DNA of 64,000 bases, taken from positions 62,001 to 126,000 of the forward strand of contig NZ_MWWT01000001.1 in the NCBI RefSeq assembly GCF_002259705.1. Direction: 5' to 3'. Position numbers and translations under genes: made by a program. This document shows, piece by piece, positions 34,834 to 42,682 of the stretch. The notes below the pieces were generated by a model. It was not told where the DNA came from and made no database searches. It was given only the letters and a program-made list of their open reading frames with translations. The number at the start of each line of letters is the position of its first letter. The stretch's first letter is position 1. Source of the DNA: Alloscardovia macacae. Its GTDB lineage: Bacteria > Actinomycetota > Actinomycetes > Actinomycetales > Bifidobacteriaceae.

Positions 34834-35409
34834 TTACATTTGACTAAGTAACCCACCTCCAATCCAAGTAGACTTCTCTAAAAGCCATTGTTCATGTGGA
34901 CGCCATGATCCTTCATTAACTCGAGAATTTGCTTGATCATATGCGAAGCTCGCACAATCAATACTTACTCCGAAGGCCTCAGCGAAGTTTGTATTTGCTG
35001 GAGACGTCAAAATGAGTGGATGGGGAGCTAAGAAGTATCCTGCAAAATAATTGGCTTCTTCTTCTATATTAGGTTGGTCTTCTTTATGCGCTAACCAGAT
35101 GTGCCCCAGCTCGTGGGCTCCCGAAAAACGGGATCGATAGAAATATGCGCCACAAGTATCATCTACAATAATCCGGATGTCCATAAAATTCGAAGTACGA
35201 ATATGGAAAGCATCACTGGATGCTGCATATGCCATTACTCTTTCTTCATCGGACAGACTAGAGTAGGGGACAACTTTTATTCCAAGTATTTCAGCTGTCC
35301 TTTGAATGCTCATAGGGTAGGTTGGTTTAATACCAAAGTCCTGGAACATTTCGATGATAGATTCTTCGATTTCAACCTGGCGTTTACGACTTAGCAATGC
35401 AGATATCAC
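34834..35409 (-). CDS. ImmA/IrrE-type metalloprotease
   Basis: A 191-aa zinc protease of the ImmA/IrrE family. The HExxH motif is HELGH (in RFSGAHELGHIWLAH) and the third-ligand region reads EEANYFAGYFLAP. Such proteases cleave a partner HTH repressor after a signal (DNA damage or peptide) and so switch on mobile elements, defence or toxin genes. GTG directly follows the stop of the HTH gene (zero spacing), so the two are coupled. The target is probably the adjacent HTH protein; this is inferred. Confidence 0.85.
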   Translation of the reverse strand: MISALLSRKRQVEIEESIIEMFQDFGIKPTYPMSIQRTAEILGIKVVPYSSLSDEERVMAYAASSDAFHIRTSNFMDIRIIVDDTCGAYFYRSRFSGAHELGHIWLAHKEDQPNIEEEANYFAGYFLAPHPLILTSPANTNFAEAFGVSIDCASFAYDQANSRVNEGSWRPHEQWLLEKSTWIGGGLLSQM

Positions 35410-35718
35410 CTAGTCCTTTGAAAGGATTGCCTGAATTAGGCTTTCGCGTTGTGCGTCGGAAAGATTATTTTTATTACGGGCGATAAGAGTAACAGCGTTA
35501 TCGATTTCTCGTTCCTGGGCAAATCCGGTTAAGTCCTCGGGAGAAGTATCAAGAGCTTTTGCGATCTTAGCGAGCATTATGGGGCGTGGTGCTCGTTCAC
35601 CATTTGCATAGCGACTGATTGCAGCAGGCGTAATCCCTGTCTTGTCGGATAGGTCTTTCTGTGACATGTTTTTTTCATGGAGTAGGCTTACTAATTTGCC
35701 TGTAATTAGCCTATTCAT
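35410..35718 (-). CDS. XRE-family HTH regulator
   Basis: A 102-aa regulator with an N-terminal XRE helix-turn-helix: LVSLLHEKNMSQKDLSDKTG then ITPAAISRYANGERAPRP. The start with AAAGGA five bases upstream is ATG 35718; the open frame extends further upstream without coding features. It is coupled to the ImmA/IrrE-type gene. Together they make the switch typical of integrative elements, but no integrase or attachment site is visible here. Confidence 0.85.
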   Translation of the reverse strand: MNRLITGKLVSLLHEKNMSQKDLSDKTGITPAAISRYANGERAPRPIMLAKIAKALDTSPEDLTGFAQEREIDNAVTLIARNKNNLSDAQRESLIQAILSKD

Positions 35719-35971
35719 GTCGTTCCTTTCTCTAAGAGAATTACCATCTAAAAGAAATATTACCATTATTTGGCAATATGTCAAGATTAAACGGAAAATG
35801 GTTAGGTGCAACTTAAAAGTGCTGTGGTCTGGTTTTTTATTCCGCTACTAGGGTGGCTTAGCTTCTTGCTTTAGTATGTCAATCCACCCCATGGAAAAGT
35901 CGCGTACTCGAGCTCTTTGTCACTATAAAAATGCTGATGCCTCTGCCTTATACGCATTATTCGTTTTTCTG

Positions 35972-36795
35972 CTAGAGCGGTATCATACGAATCTCTTTCA
36001 GCATTTCTCCTTCATAAACTACATAAGGATAGATATATTCTTCCCCCTCGTAGTAGTGTACGAGAAGCTTCTTAAATTCCGGTACTTCTGACTCTGGTAT
36101 GACGAGGTAGCCACCTGCATGAGAGATGAGATAGTGGTTTGCGAAGATAATCGCCGCGCGCTTATTCCCGTCTAGGAATATCTGCTTTGCATGCAGTAAA
36201 GGCAGAGTGTAATGGTAGTAGTGATGGGTTTATCTGCGGAAGTGCTCGCATTCTCAGCGGGGTCCGTTATGTCATGAATCATGTCTTACACATCCGCTTC
36301 GAAAGGAATCTTTGGAACATACGATGATCTTCCTATAGTAACTGGTACTCCACGTATACGACCACCCTGAGCGAAGAATCCTTCGTTCACGAGCTGCGCT
36401 GTATGGCTGAGGACAGAGTAGTCTGTTCGGCTGTACAGCACGTCATTATCCAGTATGAATTCCCGTGCAAAGTCTCGGTTTCCGAGAATATCAGGAGCGG
36501 GCGCAGAATCGGTGTATCTGTTCTGCGATAATTCTTTTTCTATGCGACGGAGTTCTTTACGTAGTGAGCGTGCTTTGTGCGCATTACGCAGAAGGAGGTT
36601 ATACAGGTCTTCCGTATATGCTCCCGCATACGTAGAGGTGAGCTTTCCTGCCACACGTTTGCTAGTGTAAAGGTAACGTCCATCTCCGGGCTCTTTAATT
36701 TCCGGGAATCCGTTATAAGGGAGGAGCTGAAGGCGTGCATGGATATCTACTCGCGCGTGGAGTAGTTCTTCTATATCTTCATACTTCGGTGCCAT
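35972..36795 (-). pseudogene. Decayed Fic-domain protein gene
   Basis: The frame from 36795 starts MAPKYEDIEELLHARVDIHA and runs through TSTYAGAYTEDLYNLLLRNA and SHTAQLVNEGFF-QGGRIRGVP to EADV, where TAA stops it at 36286. The same frame continues DMIHDI...LCLYCMQ, then a one-base loss shifts to the frame reading QIFLDGNKRAAIIFANHYLI and YLVIPESEVPEFKKLLVHYY until 35972. That is one Fic-family gene (AMP transfer or similar) with a nonsense mutation, a frameshift and, compared with relatives remembered from Firmicutes, a missing segment of about 50 residues after NRDFAR. Normal ribosome site AAGGA is intact. Confidence 0.82.
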
Positions 36796-36827
36796 CTGAG
36801 TGTTCCTTCGTGAACACGATACCGGAT

Positions 36828-36873
36828 TTTAGGGAACTTTGTATATAGAATCTTACTGCAAAAGTTCCCTAAA
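36828..36873. promoter_or_regulatory. 13-bp inverted repeat upstream of the fic remnant
   Basis: Arms TTTAGGGAACTTT (36828-36840) and AAAGTTCCCTAAA (36861-36873) are exact complements separated by 20 bases that contain a TATATA box. Placed 33 bases before the fic start, it looks like the operator/promoter of that gene. The remaining DNA to 37069 shows no gene. Confidence 0.6.
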
Positions 36874-37069
36874 TTGTGCAGCCTCGTACCGGCCTGAGAA
36901 GTTACCTCAAAGATACCTCCTAGTGCATCCGCACTGTGCTCGACACTCACGAAGGATGAGAGATGAATTGGCATTCAGGAATCCCCTCCCGAAGCGCACT
37001 CGTGAGTTTTCTGTATAGACGTCGCGTCCGCCCGCCCGCCGCCAGCCCAAAGCTTTTAGAGTAGAACGT

Positions 37070-38044
37070 ATGGTTACTAGTCCGGAATATCGTGGTGTCT
37101 CGCATGGGAAAGTCATACTCATCGGCGAGCACTCCGCGGTATACGCGCAGCCGGCCATCGTGCTGCCACTGGCGGACGCGCGCATGGAAGCCGTGGTGAG
37201 CCCGAGTGTGCGGTCCTCGGCGGACGTGTACATCCACTGTGAGTATTTTAGCGGGAAACTGTCTCAAGCTCCGGACATTTTAAAGAATCTGCAGGTGCTC
37301 GTGCAGCGCGTACGGTATGACTTCGCGCTTGAGGAGCAGGGCTTCGACCTCACCATTACGTCCACGATTCCGCACGAGCGTGGGATGGGTTCGTCGGCTG
37401 CCGTGGCCGTGGCCATAGTACGGGCGCTGGCGAAGTATGCGAGTGTGCCGCTGAGCTTGACGCAGGAGTTTGAGTACGCACAGATAGCGGAAAACATCGC
37501 GCATACGAACGCGTCCGGCATGGATAGTGCTACCGTGGCTTCGGATAGCGCAGTCTGGTTTAAGCGCACGGATGACGCTCCGGACATCTCCACATTTGCC
37601 TTCCATACGGACGGTGTGCTCGTGGTGGCAGATACGGGCGTAGAAGGAAACACGCGCGAGGCAGTGAGCGCCGTGCGTGCCCTGCTGCGTTCTAGCGATA
37701 CGCAGACTGCCGAGCGTGCGCGCGCCGGCATAGAGAAGCTGGGACGGCTTGCGTATGCGTGCGCTGACTCGCTGCAGCTGAATGAGCTTGCTGCGGTGGG
37801 ACGCATGATGGATACCGCGCAGGAGACGCTGGCAGCGCTAGGCGTCTCGAGTGCTGAGCTTGATGCGCTCAATTCTACCGCGCGGCAGGCTGGTGCTCTC
37901 GGTGCGAAGCTTACGGGGAGCGGGGGAGGCGGCTGCATGATAGCTCTAGCTGGCTCGCGGGCCTCTGCGGGGTATATACGCCAGGCACTCGAAGATGCAG
38001 GAGCGAAGCGCACGTGGTATGTGCCACTTATCTCGCAAGGATAG
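37070..38044 (+). CDS. mvk: Mevalonate kinase
   Basis: A 324-aa GHMP kinase that phosphorylates mevalonate, the first of three kinase/decarboxylase steps to isopentenyl diphosphate. The N-terminal GKVILIGEHSAVYAQPAIVL motif and the ATP loop PHERGMGSSAAVAVAIVRAL identify it; TGSGGGGCMIAL is the third GHMP motif. It opens a tight operon mvk-mvaD-pmk-idi. The start ATG has only a weak ribosome site (AGAGTAGAAC). Confidence 0.94.
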   Translation: MVTSPEYRGVSHGKVILIGEHSAVYAQPAIVLPLADARMEAVVSPSVRSSADVYIHCEYFSGKLSQAPDILKNLQVLVQRVRYDFALEEQGFDLTITSTIPHERGMGSSAAVAVAIVRALAKYASVPLSLTQEFEYAQIAENIAHTNASGMDSATVASDSAVWFKRTDDAPDISTFAFHTDGVLVVADTGVEGNTREAVSAVRALLRSSDTQTAERARAGIEKLGRLAYACADSLQLNELAAVGRMMDTAQETLAALGVSSAELDALNSTARQAGALGAKLTGSGGGGCMIALAGSRASAGYIRQALEDAGAKRTWYVPLISQG

Positions 38045-38054
38045 AGGGAGAGAA

Positions 38055-39110
38055 ATGACCGGGATGGCCGCCGCTCGAGCGCATACGAATATAGCGCTCA
38101 TCAAGTACTGGGGTAAGCGGGATGACGTTCTGTACTTACCGACGAGTACGAGTTTATCCTTCACACTCAGCTCTCTGTATACGGACACATGCGTCCGCTT
38201 CGTGGATGGGGCTGCTGAGGATGTACTCGTACTGGATGGTGAAGTCCAGGATGCAGCATCGACGGCGAAGGTGACGCGTGTGGTGGATCTTTTCCGCACG
38301 CGCTATGGTGTGGGAGACTCAGCGGCCGGTGCAGCTTTCGGTGCCGATGCGCCACGCGTGCGGGTGGAAAGCCATAATCACGTGCCTACAGCTGCAGGAC
38401 TGGCGAGCTCTTCCAGTGGTTTTGCCGCGCTCGCCTTCGCGCTGCGCGCGCTCTTCGAAGAGCGCTACCCAGATGCTCCACGCATGAGTGACACCGAGCT
38501 GAGCACCTTCGCACGCCGAGGCTCAGGCTCGGCCACGCGCAGCATCTTCGGAGGATTCGTGGAGTGGGTGTACGGGACAGGCAGCGACGATAGCGTGGCT
38601 GTGCCTGTGGATGATGCGCAGTGGGATGTGGCCATGGTGCTTGTGGCGTTATCTACGCAGAAAAAGAAGATTTCGAGCACGTATGGCATGAAGCATACTG
38701 CTGAAACGTCTGCATTCTACCCTCTTTGGCGTGAAGTATCGGAGAAGGACTTGGACGAGGTTCGTGCGGGTATCCGCGAGCGGGACATCGACCGCGTGGG
38801 AGCAGCTATGGAGGCGAACTGTATGAAGTTCCATGCCACCATGTTTGCTGCGAATCCGCCGTTTACCTACCTCACGTCGCGAAGCCTCGAGGTTATCGAG
38901 TACATTCAGGAACTGCGTGCTCAGGGGCTCAGCGTGTACTACACCATGGATGCTGGCCCGAATGTAAAAGTACTCTGCCGCCGCTCAGAGCAGCCGCGCG
39001 TGCATGAGCTGCTCGCTCAGCGCTTTCCGAATGTGACACTTTTCGACGCAGGAGCAGGATCAGGTCCGCGCATTCTCTCTGAGCAGGAGTGGGAGGAGCT
39101 CTATGGCTAA
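38055..39110 (+). CDS. mvaD: Diphosphomevalonate decarboxylase
   Basis: A 351-aa GHMP-family decarboxylase that turns mevalonate diphosphate into isopentenyl diphosphate with ATP. Signature segments are AHTNIALIKYWGKRDD, PTSTSLSFTLSSLYTDT, VPTAAGLASSSSGFAALA and GSGSATRSIFGGFVEW. The ATG at 38055 follows AGGGAGAG, ten bases after the mvk stop; the open frame upstream lies inside mvk. It overlaps pmk by 8 bases. Confidence 0.95.
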   Translation: MTGMAAARAHTNIALIKYWGKRDDVLYLPTSTSLSFTLSSLYTDTCVRFVDGAAEDVLVLDGEVQDAASTAKVTRVVDLFRTRYGVGDSAAGAAFGADAPRVRVESHNHVPTAAGLASSSSGFAALAFALRALFEERYPDAPRMSDTELSTFARRGSGSATRSIFGGFVEWVYGTGSDDSVAVPVDDAQWDVAMVLVALSTQKKKISSTYGMKHTAETSAFYPLWREVSEKDLDEVRAGIRERDIDRVGAAMEANCMKFHATMFAANPPFTYLTSRSLEVIEYIQELRAQGLSVYYTMDAGPNVKVLCRRSEQPRVHELLAQRFPNVTLFDAGAGSGPRILSEQEWEELYG

Positions 39111-40113
39111 AGGCGCTCAAGGAAAGCTGTACCTGTGTGGTGAGTATGCCGTCGTGGATGGGGGAGCTGCGGTGGTCAGCGCTGTGGACCGCGAGATTAC
39201 TGCACAGCTCGTCCCTGCCGGCACGGGCACTGTACGTGTAGAATCGCAGCCAGAAGTTCGGGTGGACGACCCGTTACGCTATGTGCTCGCAGCCATGCGA
39301 GTGGCAGACGTGGATGTGCCGGACGCAGACCTCGCTTTTATTTCTCAGCTCGTGGAAGCCGACGGTCGCAAGTTCGGTCTCGGCTCCTCAGGAGCTGTAA
39401 CCGTAGCGACCCTACGAGCGCTTTTTACTGCAGGAGAAGTCTATCCATCCCCAGAAGAACTCTATAAATATGCCGTCTGCGCACTTCTCCTCGCAGGGGA
39501 TAATGGCTCCTTCGGAGATGTAGCGTGCAGTGCATACGGCCAGCTCATCTTTTATGTGAAACCTTCAAAGGAATGGATTCAGTATGTGCGAGATGCTCTC
39601 ACTGAAGACACCTCAGACGTACGTCCCCTCGTCGCCCAGCACTGGGAGGGACTCGAAATAGAGCCTCTCGAGTGGCCAGAGGGCATCGACCGGCGCATAG
39701 GCTGGACTGGGCACCCAGCGAGCTCCGCAGACCTCGTGAATGCTGTGCGTGCGTATAAGACAGAGCAGACTGAGCAGTATGCAGACTTCGTGCGCATGTC
39801 TGACGGCATAGCGCGCACCATGCGCCAGGCCTGCCGGGAGAATGATGCGGATGCTTTCCTGCGTGTGTATGGCCTCGCAGGCAGAATCCTTAGTGACTTC
39901 TCGGACTGCACAGGGGGATATGCGCTGACAGAAGAATTGGCCACACTGAACCGTCTCGCTGAACGCCACGGATATACGGCGAAATTCTCCGGCGCGGGCG
40001 GCGGCGACTGCGGCATCGCGCTCGCGCAGAACAGTACAGACGAGCAGGCGCGTGCGCTCGAGCAGGACTGGCGGGCGGCGGGCATCGAGCCGATGCACTG
40101 GACGCTGAGCTAG
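39103..40113 (+). CDS. mvaK2: Phosphomevalonate kinase
   Basis: A 336-aa GHMP kinase that converts 5-phosphomevalonate to the diphosphate. It begins AKGAQGKLYLCGEYAVVDGG, contains KFGLGSSGAVTVATLRAL and ends with the glycine motif FSGAGGGDCGIAL. The start overlaps mvaD by 8 bases (translational coupling). Gene order kinase-decarboxylase-kinase-isomerase is the usual bacterial mevalonate operon. Confidence 0.94.
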   Translation: MAKGAQGKLYLCGEYAVVDGGAAVVSAVDREITAQLVPAGTGTVRVESQPEVRVDDPLRYVLAAMRVADVDVPDADLAFISQLVEADGRKFGLGSSGAVTVATLRALFTAGEVYPSPEELYKYAVCALLLAGDNGSFGDVACSAYGQLIFYVKPSKEWIQYVRDALTEDTSDVRPLVAQHWEGLEIEPLEWPEGIDRRIGWTGHPASSADLVNAVRAYKTEQTEQYADFVRMSDGIARTMRQACRENDADAFLRVYGLAGRILSDFSDCTGGYALTEELATLNRLAERHGYTAKFSGAGGGDCGIALAQNSTDEQARALEQDWRAAGIEPMHWTLS

Positions 40114-40156
40114 CTCGCGGCCGGATCGGGTAGAGCAGAAGCAGAAAAGGACGAGT

Positions 40157-41290
40157 ATGTACGACTCTCACATCTCCTCACGTAAAGATGATCACGTGCG
40201 GCTCGCGCAGCAGTATTACGAGCAGAACGCGCTGAATCCGCGCACGCACGCGGAGATAGACGCCATGCAGTTCATCCCGAACGCACTGCCGGAAGTCAGC
40301 CGCGCGGACGTTTCACGTGAAACATCCTTCGCGGGGCTCGCGCTCGAGCGGCCGTACTTTATTAACGCGATGACGGGAGGAACGCCGCGCGCGAACGAGA
40401 TCAACCGCCGTCTGGCTCGCGTGGCTCAGGAGACGCACTCGCCGATGGCGCTCGGATCCATGAGCATAGCCGTGAAAAATCCGGACACGCGTGCTGCTTA
40501 CGCGCAGCTCGCCTCGGACTTCCCGGACGTGCGCTTCCTCGCGAATCTCGGCGCGGAGCATACGCTCGAGTCTGCTCGCTTCGTCGTGGACCTCGTGGGG
40601 GCGAAGGCACTGCAGATCCATCTGAATGCTGCGCAGGAGATAGTCATGCCGGAGGGGGAGAAGGACTTTCGAGGCTGGACGGAGCATATTCGTACAGTGA
40701 CGGAGGGCCTGGGGGCTGACGGTGTGCCTGTCATCGTGAAAGAAGTGGGATTCGGCATGAGTGCTGAGACTGTGGCTCAGCTCGTGGATGCCGGAGTCCA
40801 CACTGTGGACGTGGCGGGACGCGGTGGAACGAATTTCGTGCAGATAGAAAACGCGCGGAATGCCGAGCAGGATTTTAGCTACCTCGAAGACTGGGGGCTG
40901 TCCACGCTGCGTTCGCTGCTGGAGGCTATGCATGTGCGCGAGGAGCGCGAGGAGCTGCGTGCTCACGAGGAGCGCGCGGAAGGCCTCGGTGGTACGCACC
41001 TCGACATCATCGCTTCCGGTGGCGTGCGCGGTCCGCTCGACATCGTCAAATACGTGGCGCTCGGCGCGGATGCGGTGGGACTGTCCGCGGCCTTCCTGCA
41101 GGCTGTGACGGCGTCGGAGGATGCGGACGAGGCTGTGGCTGGCGCGGTGGCGCTCGTGCGTGCGTGGGATGAGCACGTGACGAACCTGCTGACCATCCTC
41201 GGCGTGCGCTCGCTGCCTCAGCTGCGCGCGCGGGCGCCGTACGTGCTTCCCGAGAGCGTGCACGCGTACGTACGTCAGCGTTTTGCGTGA
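40157..41290 (+). CDS. fni: Type 2 isopentenyl-diphosphate delta-isomerase
   Basis: A 377-aa FMN-dependent type 2 isomerase interconverting isopentenyl and dimethylallyl diphosphate. Landmarks are SSRKDDHVRLA at the N-terminus, YFINAMTGGTPRANEINR, the flavin-site VKEVGFGMSAETV, DVAGRGGTNFVQIE and IIASGGVRGPLDIVKYV. It ends the mevalonate operon. Codons for VSRET near residue 52 are formed by a perfect parS core, which is absent from the protein family consensus and so appears to be a DNA-level constraint. Confidence 0.95.
   Translation: MYDSHISSRKDDHVRLAQQYYEQNALNPRTHAEIDAMQFIPNALPEVSRADVSRETSFAGLALERPYFINAMTGGTPRANEINRRLARVAQETHSPMALGSMSIAVKNPDTRAAYAQLASDFPDVRFLANLGAEHTLESARFVVDLVGAKALQIHLNAAQEIVMPEGEKDFRGWTEHIRTVTEGLGADGVPVIVKEVGFGMSAETVAQLVDAGVHTVDVAGRGGTNFVQIENARNAEQDFSYLEDWGLSTLRSLLEAMHVREEREELRAHEERAEGLGGTHLDIIASGGVRGPLDIVKYVALGADAVGLSAAFLQAVTASEDADEAVAGAVALVRAWDEHVTNLLTILGVRSLPQLRARAPYVLPESVHAYVRQRFA
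40310..40323. promoter_or_regulatory. parS: Second parS-like site inside idi
   Basis: GTTTCACGTGAAAC is the 14-bp palindromic core of parS; only the outermost 5' base (C instead of T) differs from the 16-bp consensus. It is about 33 kb to the right of the oriC clusters. Confidence 0.85.
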
Positions 41291-41346
41291 GTCTTACCTC
41301 GAGGTCAATTCTTCCTCTAACACACTCCTCTCATCGCGTTCTGTGA

Positions 41347-41363
41347 GTACAGTAGGACTGTAC
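41347..41363. promoter_or_regulatory. Palindrome upstream of the aminotransferase gene
   Basis: GTACAGT-AGG-ACTGTAC is a perfect 7-bp inverted repeat 48 bases before the aminotransferase start. It could be an operator or a short leader hairpin. A copy of the 12-mer GTCAATTCTTCC is at 41304-41315 in the same gap. Confidence 0.4.
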
Positions 41364-41411
41364 AGAAAACAGGACTACTGCAGGATAGAGCAGAATAGAT
41401 GAGGAGGCGCT

Positions 41412-42620
41412 ATGACGAACTCTCCTGTACGCCAGAGTGTGCGTGACTTACGAGGATCACTCATCCGCTCGTTTGATGCGGATATCTCAGGCATCGAGGG
41501 CATTATTAAGCTCACTCTCGGCGAGCCAGACTTTCCTACGCCTCAGCGCATCGTGGATGCGGGCATAGCCTCCATCCAGGCTGGGCGCACGCATTATGCG
41601 CCAAATGCGGGAACGATGGGACTTCGTGAGGCTGCAGCAGGATATCTGCGCCGCCGCCGCGGGCTCGAGTATACAGCAGAGAACATCGTGTGCACGGTGG
41701 GTGCATCCGAGGCTCTGTCTGCAGTCTTCGGCTCTGTCTTAAGCGATGAGACGGTGTCCATTATCCCTATCCCTGCTTTCGGAGCATATAAGACGCAGAC
41801 GCTCCTGGCTGGCGGTGCGGTGGATCTTATCGATACCACGGACACCGGTTTTAAGCTCACTCCTGAGCAGCTCGAAGCGGCACTGAGCCGCGCGAAGGGA
41901 GCTGGGAAAAAGCCCGTACTCATCCTGAATTACCCGAATAATCCTACGGGTGTGGCTCTGAATAGCGCAGAAATCCAGGCTCTGGCAGACGTGGTTCTCG
42001 AGCATGACGTCCTCGTCATCTCGGATGAAGTGTATGCGGAGATCTCGTATGGCACGGAGCGTGTGGACTCCATCGCACGCTATGCTCCTGAGAATACTGT
42101 GCTCATCGACTCCGCCTCGAAGGCCTTCGCTATGACGGGCTGGCGCGTGGGATACATCGCCGCTCCGGTCGAGCTCGCGAACGAATTCGTGAAAGTACAC
42201 CAGTCGAACGTGGCCACCGGTGCCACCTTCACCATGGACGCGGCCCAGGAAGGCTATGAGCATGGTGATGCAGACATCGACGCTATGGTGGCTGAGTACT
42301 CTGAGCGCCGCAACTACCTTTATAACCAGCTCACGGACATGGGCTTGAGCGTGGCCTACCCGGATGGCGCGTTCTACCTGTTCATCCAGATGCCAGACTG
42401 GTTCGAGGGCTCGAGCCTCGAGTTCTGCACGAAGCTCGCCTATGAGGCGAAAGTGGCGCTTATCCCCGGTGCTGCCTTCGGAGACCCGGCCTCGCGCTGG
42501 GTGCGTGCGAGCTATGCGGCCAGCATGGAGAATCTCAGAGAGTCCGCACGCCGCATTCGCGCGTGGGTGGGCGCACAGAGCGCTAGCGCTGCGCAGGGCG
42601 CTGCACAGAGCGCACACTAG
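41412..42620 (+). CDS. PLP-dependent aminotransferase (aspartate/aromatic type)
   Basis: A 402-aa fold-type I aminotransferase. Landmarks: LTLGEPDFPTPQRIVDAG near residue 36, ILNYPNNPTGVALN, VISDEVYAEISYG and the PLP lysine in DSASKAFAMTGWRVGYIAAP. Such enzymes move amino groups between aspartate or aromatic amino acids and 2-oxoglutarate. Its place ahead of asparagine permease, asparaginase and asparagine synthetase suggests aspartate as a substrate, which is inference. The Ala/Gln/Ser repeat tail is unusual. ATG follows GAGGAGGC. Confidence 0.88.
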   Translation: MTNSPVRQSVRDLRGSLIRSFDADISGIEGIIKLTLGEPDFPTPQRIVDAGIASIQAGRTHYAPNAGTMGLREAAAGYLRRRRGLEYTAENIVCTVGASEALSAVFGSVLSDETVSIIPIPAFGAYKTQTLLAGGAVDLIDTTDTGFKLTPEQLEAALSRAKGAGKKPVLILNYPNNPTGVALNSAEIQALADVVLEHDVLVISDEVYAEISYGTERVDSIARYAPENTVLIDSASKAFAMTGWRVGYIAAPVELANEFVKVHQSNVATGATFTMDAAQEGYEHGDADIDAMVAEYSERRNYLYNQLTDMGLSVAYPDGAFYLFIQMPDWFEGSSLEFCTKLAYEAKVALIPGAAFGDPASRWVRASYAASMENLRESARRIRAWVGAQSASAAQGAAQSAH

Positions 42621-42682
42621 GCGTAGAACGCGGAAAAATTGACCTATAGAGCAGAAAAAAGAGAAAAGGAAAGAAGGACACG

